A program made the translations under genes and the position numbers. Source: Paenibacillus psychroresistens (GTDB lineage Bacteria > Bacillota > Bacilli > Paenibacillales > NBRC-103111). From it: a stretch of 64,000 nucleotides of DNA. Each line of letters opens with the position of its first letter. Positions within the stretch are counted from its first letter, which is position 1. The DNA lies in contig NZ_CP034235.1 in NCBI RefSeq assembly GCF_009728935.1, forward strand, positions 6,461,501-6,525,500, given 5' to 3'. The notes beneath the pieces were generated by a model that ran no database searches, was not told the origin of the DNA, and was given only the letters and a program-made list of their open reading frames with translations. Shown here piece by piece: positions 60,956-64,000 of the stretch.

Positions 60956-60998
60956 ATTATAGGAGATGAGACTTTAAACGAATGTGAGAAAAGTCACT
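60956..60998 (-). promoter_or_regulatory. Fnr box and -10 of the hemerythrin operon
   Basis: TGTGA-GAAAAG-TCACT (60983-60998) differs from the Fnr consensus at one position. TATAAT (60956-60961, minus) gives a start near 60949, with the box centred at -41.5. No -35 consensus is needed in this promoter class. Confidence 0.75.
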
Positions 60999-61015
60999 TT
61001 GCTCTATATTTTCAA

Positions 61016-61050
61016 AAACAAAAAAAGCACCATGATTGCTCATGATGCTT
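61016..61050 (-). terminator. Terminator of the LplABC-like importer operon
   Basis: GCATCATGA pairs with TCATGGTGC (one G-U pair) on the minus strand, followed by TTTTTTTG. It lies about 25 bp after the permease stop at 61073. Confidence 0.85.
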
Positions 61051-61072
61051 TCCAGCTTAATATGGAATACCG

Positions 61073-61957
61073 TTATTCTTTAACAGACCCTAATGTAATC
61101 CCATGAATAAAGAATCTTTGCAGAAACGGGTAAATGATCAAAACCGGTATCATGGCTATAAAGATCTTCGCCGCATTCAGCGTCTGATTGGAAAGCTCGC
61201 TCATATGCTGGATCTGCTCAGCGGTCATGGTATTGGCATCTACAATAACAACTAATTGCTGAATGTAGGTTTGCAGAGGATAGTGATCGGCGTTGGACAT
61301 TAATACAAGGCCGTTAAAAAACTCATTCCAGTGATAAACAATACTGAACAGCGTTACAGTAGCAAGCACAGGAACGGCAAGCGGAATATAAATTTTCACC
61401 AGCATATACCACGGGCCAGCTCCATCCACTAAAGCCGCTTCCTCCAATTCCTTAGGCAAATTACGGAAATAATTAATCACAAGAATTACACTGAAAACCG
61501 GAACACCACTTCCAAGTACAAGCGCCCAGATATTATTAATCAGACCTAAGGATTTAACTGTTTGATACCACGGGACCAATCCCCCGTTAAACAGCATTGT
61601 AAAAACGAGTATCCACATTAACAGATTACGGAATGGTAAATTCCTTGCATTCTTAGATAAGGGGTAGGCCAAGAGAATAATAACGATAAAGTTAAGCCCA
61701 GAGCCCAAAACCACACGTTGGATCGAAATCCAAAACGAATTAAAAAACTTACTGTCGCCCATAATTTCTATATAGGAACCAAAGTTAAACCCTTTTGGAT
61801 AAAAACTGACCTGACCAGCAGAAGCAGCTGCATTATCACTTAATGAAACCGCCAGCGTGTACCACAAGGGAAGCACACATAACAGCGCTGTACCTACGAG
61901 AAATAGGATAAGTAAAACATCAAATGCCTTGGAGCCAAGTGTTGTCTCTCTAATCAT
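61073..61957 (-). CDS. Carbohydrate ABC permease, LplC/YtcP type
   Basis: A 294-residue permease with six helices and the EAA loop ELEEAALVDGAGPWYMLVKI at about 171-190. The C-terminal FLQRFFIHGITLGSVKE is characteristic of LplC-type subunits found in Paenibacillus-like bacteria. It is 17 bp downstream of the LplB-type partner. No ATPase gene is near; the importer probably uses a shared ATPase. Substrate: a complex saccharide, unknown. Confidence 0.93.
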   Translation of the reverse strand: MIRETTLGSKAFDVLLILFLVGTALLCVLPLWYTLAVSLSDNAAASAGQVSFYPKGFNFGSYIEIMGDSKFFNSFWISIQRVVLGSGLNFIVIILLAYPLSKNARNLPFRNLLMWILVFTMLFNGGLVPWYQTVKSLGLINNIWALVLGSGVPVFSVILVINYFRNLPKELEEAALVDGAGPWYMLVKIYIPLAVPVLATVTLFSIVYHWNEFFNGLVLMSNADHYPLQTYIQQLVVIVDANTMTAEQIQHMSELSNQTLNAAKIFIAMIPVLIIYPFLQRFFIHGITLGSVKE

Positions 61958-61974
61958 AGGAATACTCCTTTATG

Positions 61975-62865
61975 TCAAAAAATACGATAATTTGCAAACT
62001 TAGCCGCCAAGAAATAAGAAGTCGTGATGAGCGTAAAGCTAATGACGGATTTTAAAAGTCCCATTGCAGTTGCTAAACCATATTGCAAATTCAATAGGCC
62101 TGTACGGTAAACCCAAGTGTCAATAATGTCTCCACTTGAATAAACAAGCGGATTATACAGATTAAAAATTTGGTCAAAGCCGGCATTCAAGACATTGCCG
62201 AGGCTAAGTACAGAAAGCAAAATTACCGTTGTAACAATACCAGGAAGCGTGACATGCAATAAACGTTTCCAGCGGGTAGCCCCATCAATGGAAGCCGCTT
62301 CGTACAAAGAAGGATTAATACCTGTCAAAGCTGCTAAAAAGATAATCGTATTAAATCCAAACTCCTTCCAAACATCGCTGCCTACAATGATAAAAGGAAA
62401 TAAATCTGCTCTGCCAAAGAATAAAACAGGTTCGATCCCAAAATTAGCTAATAAGCTGTTAACTGGACCTTTAAACGATAAAATATCCAATAAAATGCCC
62501 GATAGAATAACCCAAGATAAAAAGTGAGGCAAATATACAATCGTTTGAACCCATCTTTTCATAATGGTACTGCGCAATTCATTCAACATCAGTGCAAAAA
62601 CTAGCGGCACGATCATGTTCGCGATAATTTTCATCACTGCAATAAATAGGGTATTGAAAAAAACGGTCTTACTATCGTTCAGCGAAAACAAATACTCGAA
62701 ATTTTCAAGTCCGATCCAAGCAGATTTCAACATTCCGATTCCCGGATTGAAGTCCTTGAAAGCAATCATTATCCCAAACATCGGGACGATGCTGAATAAT
62801 GTTAACCAAATAAATCCTGGAAGGAGCATTAGGTAATAGTGCTTGGCGTATCCTTTAGAAATCAT
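61975..62865 (-). CDS. Carbohydrate ABC permease, LplB type
   Basis: A 296-residue permease beginning YYLMLLPGFIWLTLFSIVPM, with the FKDFNPGIGMLKSAW segment typical of the LplB group. The EAA loop SLYEAASIDGATRWKRL is at about 187-203. It lies between the binding-protein gene (separated by a small hairpin) and the LplC-type gene. Confidence 0.93.
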   Translation of the reverse strand: MISKGYAKHYYLMLLPGFIWLTLFSIVPMFGIMIAFKDFNPGIGMLKSAWIGLENFEYLFSLNDSKTVFFNTLFIAVMKIIANMIVPLVFALMLNELRSTIMKRWVQTIVYLPHFLSWVILSGILLDILSFKGPVNSLLANFGIEPVLFFGRADLFPFIIVGSDVWKEFGFNTIIFLAALTGINPSLYEAASIDGATRWKRLLHVTLPGIVTTVILLSVLSLGNVLNAGFDQIFNLYNPLVYSSGDIIDTWVYRTGLLNLQYGLATAMGLLKSVISFTLITTSYFLAAKFANYRIF

Positions 62866-62902
62866 CTTCTTATCACTTCCATTCTCAGTTCTGAAGAGAA
62901 AA

Positions 62903-62923
62903 GCGTCAGCGCAAGTCTGACGC
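62903..62923 (-). promoter_or_regulatory. Intercistronic stem-loop between binding protein and permease
   Basis: GCGTCAG and CTGACGC form a 7-bp stem with a 7-nt loop; TTTTCTCTT follows on the minus strand. It is in the same place as the hairpins at 8951-8984 and 28831-28864 and probably sets the ratio of binding protein to permease. Confidence 0.65.
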
Positions 62924-62940
62924 CCTGTTCGAGAATTATT

Positions 62941-64000
62941 TTATTTAAGATCCGCGTCTATTTCGCTTAAAATTGTATCTCCGCCTTGCTTCTTCCAATC
63001 TGAAACAAACTTATCGAAAGAATCGATTGGCGCAGCACCCATAATAATTTTTAGAAAGGTTTCCTTTTCTAGCTTATCAAGCGTTGCCCATCTGCTTTCC
63101 ACCGTTTTGGTTTGTGCATAAGTAACACTGTAAGTTTTTTTGTACGGATGCTGAAGTGCTCCAACCCCTACAAAAGTAGAATACATCCGTTTCCATACTC
63201 CCAGATCAGCATTTGGATCCCAGTACTGAATGTCGTACTTATCATAAGGCTCTAGCTTCACTTTTTTTACATTTTCAGCATCATCTTTAAGGAGCTTATA
63301 TCCGGGAATATCTAATTCCGCGGCTGTTTTTGTGCCTGCTAAAACCTCTTTCAACATGTTATAAGTTACATCCATTTCATCCATTGGGGCAAAAACAATA
63401 CGCAATGGATAATTGCCAATGTTCACACTAACATCGAATTTAGATTCATCTCTTAGCAAAAGGTTTTCCATCTGGATCGCTGCTTCAGGATGTTCATACC
63501 CCTTGCGAACAACAAGAAATTGGTTAGTTGGGTTGCCCATGTGCGGTGTAAATTCACCACTGGCGTCTAGAGGTGCCGTATAGGCCTGCCAGTTTGCCTT
63601 TGGATTGATCTTGATTGCATCTCCCAAGGGTCCGTATCCGCCTGCCCACCACATACCGAAATAAATGCCTGATGTTCCATTCTTAATTAGCTCCTGCGCA
63701 TCCTTGCGAATGCTCATTTCTTTATCAATTAATCCCGCAGCGTAAAGATCATGCAGCTTGGAAAGTGCTTGCTTCGTTTCAGGCTGGATCGAGCCATAAG
63801 TTGTTTTACCATCAGCGCCCTTCAACCAAAAGCCAGGGTAAGAATGATACGAGCCAAATATCGGATCGAAACCATAGTTATTATTGTTGGGGTTAATGAA
63901 ATCCGCATTAATTAAACCGCCCAATTGCGGGCCTGTGATTCCAATCGTATCCGCTTTTCCATTACCATCTGGATCTTGTTCTACAAAAGCTTTCGCTACC
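62941..64000 (-). CDS. LplA-like extracellular solute-binding protein (partial)
   Basis: The 3' part of a binding-protein gene, 352 codons to the right edge; the start and signal peptide are outside the window. The reading frame remains open through 64000, so the ATG-like codon near 63924 is internal. Beyond it the frame contains DPDGNGKADTIGI, a calcium-binding-like loop common in LplA-type proteins, followed by GPQLGGLINAD. The C-terminal part includes PYKKTYSVTYAQTKTVESRW. It is the binding subunit for the two permeases downstream. Confidence 0.9.
   Translation of the reverse strand, partial: VAKAFVEQDPDGNGKADTIGITGPQLGGLINADFINPNNNNYGFDPIFGSYHSYPGFWLKGADGKTTYGSIQPETKQALSKLHDLYAAGLIDKEMSIRKDAQELIKNGTSGIYFGMWWAGGYGPLGDAIKINPKANWQAYTAPLDASGEFTPHMGNPTNQFLVVRKGYEHPEAAIQMENLLLRDESKFDVSVNIGNYPLRIVFAPMDEMDVTYNMLKEVLAGTKTAAELDIPGYKLLKDDAENVKKVKLEPYDKYDIQYWDPNADLGVWKRMYSTFVGVGALQHPYKKTYSVTYAQTKTVESRWATLDKLEKETFLKIIMGAAPIDSFDKFVSDWKKQGGDTILSEIDADLK

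Overview
The window looks like a chromosomal segment of a Paenibacillus-like low-to-moderate-GC Firmicute (inference). The reasons are the YesM/YesN-type sensor kinase plus AraC-type response regulator pairs beside carbohydrate ABC importers that carry no ATPase gene, strong AGGAGG ribosome binding sites, CcpA-type cre sites, a YtxJ/bacilliredoxin-type protein, and a Bacillus-style Fnr with a C-terminal cysteine cluster. No rRNA, tRNA, prophage, complete insertion sequence or CRISPR array was seen.

Layout. (1) 1-16.3 kb: three solute-binding lipoproteins, one permease pair, two membrane kinase/AraC regulator systems and a divergently read secreted GH29-like glycosidase. Two activator-type promoters with 20-21 bp direct repeats and cre sites lie beside the second system. 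A small retropepsin-like protein and its 4-nt-overlapping partner sit inside this block. (2) 16.3-26.9 kb: glycan catabolism and regulators (GH2, SDR, HxlR, AraC, uronate isomerase UxaC, TetR, GH78 alpha-L-rhamnosidase, a GNAT-nitrilase fusion). (3) 27-33.6 kb: an ABC importer with a glycogen-debranching-type glucosidase, controlled by a divergent LacI regulator through two palindromic operators. (4) 33.6-40 kb: an operon ending in a MerR-type regulator with the B12-binding and Wx9EH motifs of CarH/LitR photoreceptors, preceded by DUF1475-like, DUF1295, DAK/DegV and YtxJ genes, and divergent from an ABC1-kinase gene. (5) 40-43.9 kb: Nudix, methyltransferase, ArsR/AHSA1 and nitronate monooxygenase genes. 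(6) 43.9-60.9 kb: an oxygen/nitrogen-response and fermentation region with two hemerythrins, FNT channel, ArsR-SulP, Usp, DoxX, NreA-like GAF protein, two-component system, Fnr, PflA, PflB, AdhE, tandem class II aldolase, a degenerate MobA-like protein and a 42-residue zinc-ribbon protein. (7) 61 kb to the right edge: an LplABC-like importer whose binding-protein gene runs off the window.

How the parts fit. Regions 1-3 and 7 would import and cleave plant or host glycans (rhamnose-, fucose- and uronate-containing), each set with local sensors. Region 6 would switch the cell to mixed-acid fermentation: three promoters carry TGTGA-N6-TCACA-like Fnr boxes centred about 41.5 bp upstream of the expected start. 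Three other promoters (doxX-like, nreA-like, fnr) share an 18-bp imperfect palindrome at one identical distance from their -10 elements, which suggests a second layer of common control, possibly by the local response regulator. Between the fnr and pflA genes lies an array of eleven 51-bp units, most of which can fold as a hairpin.
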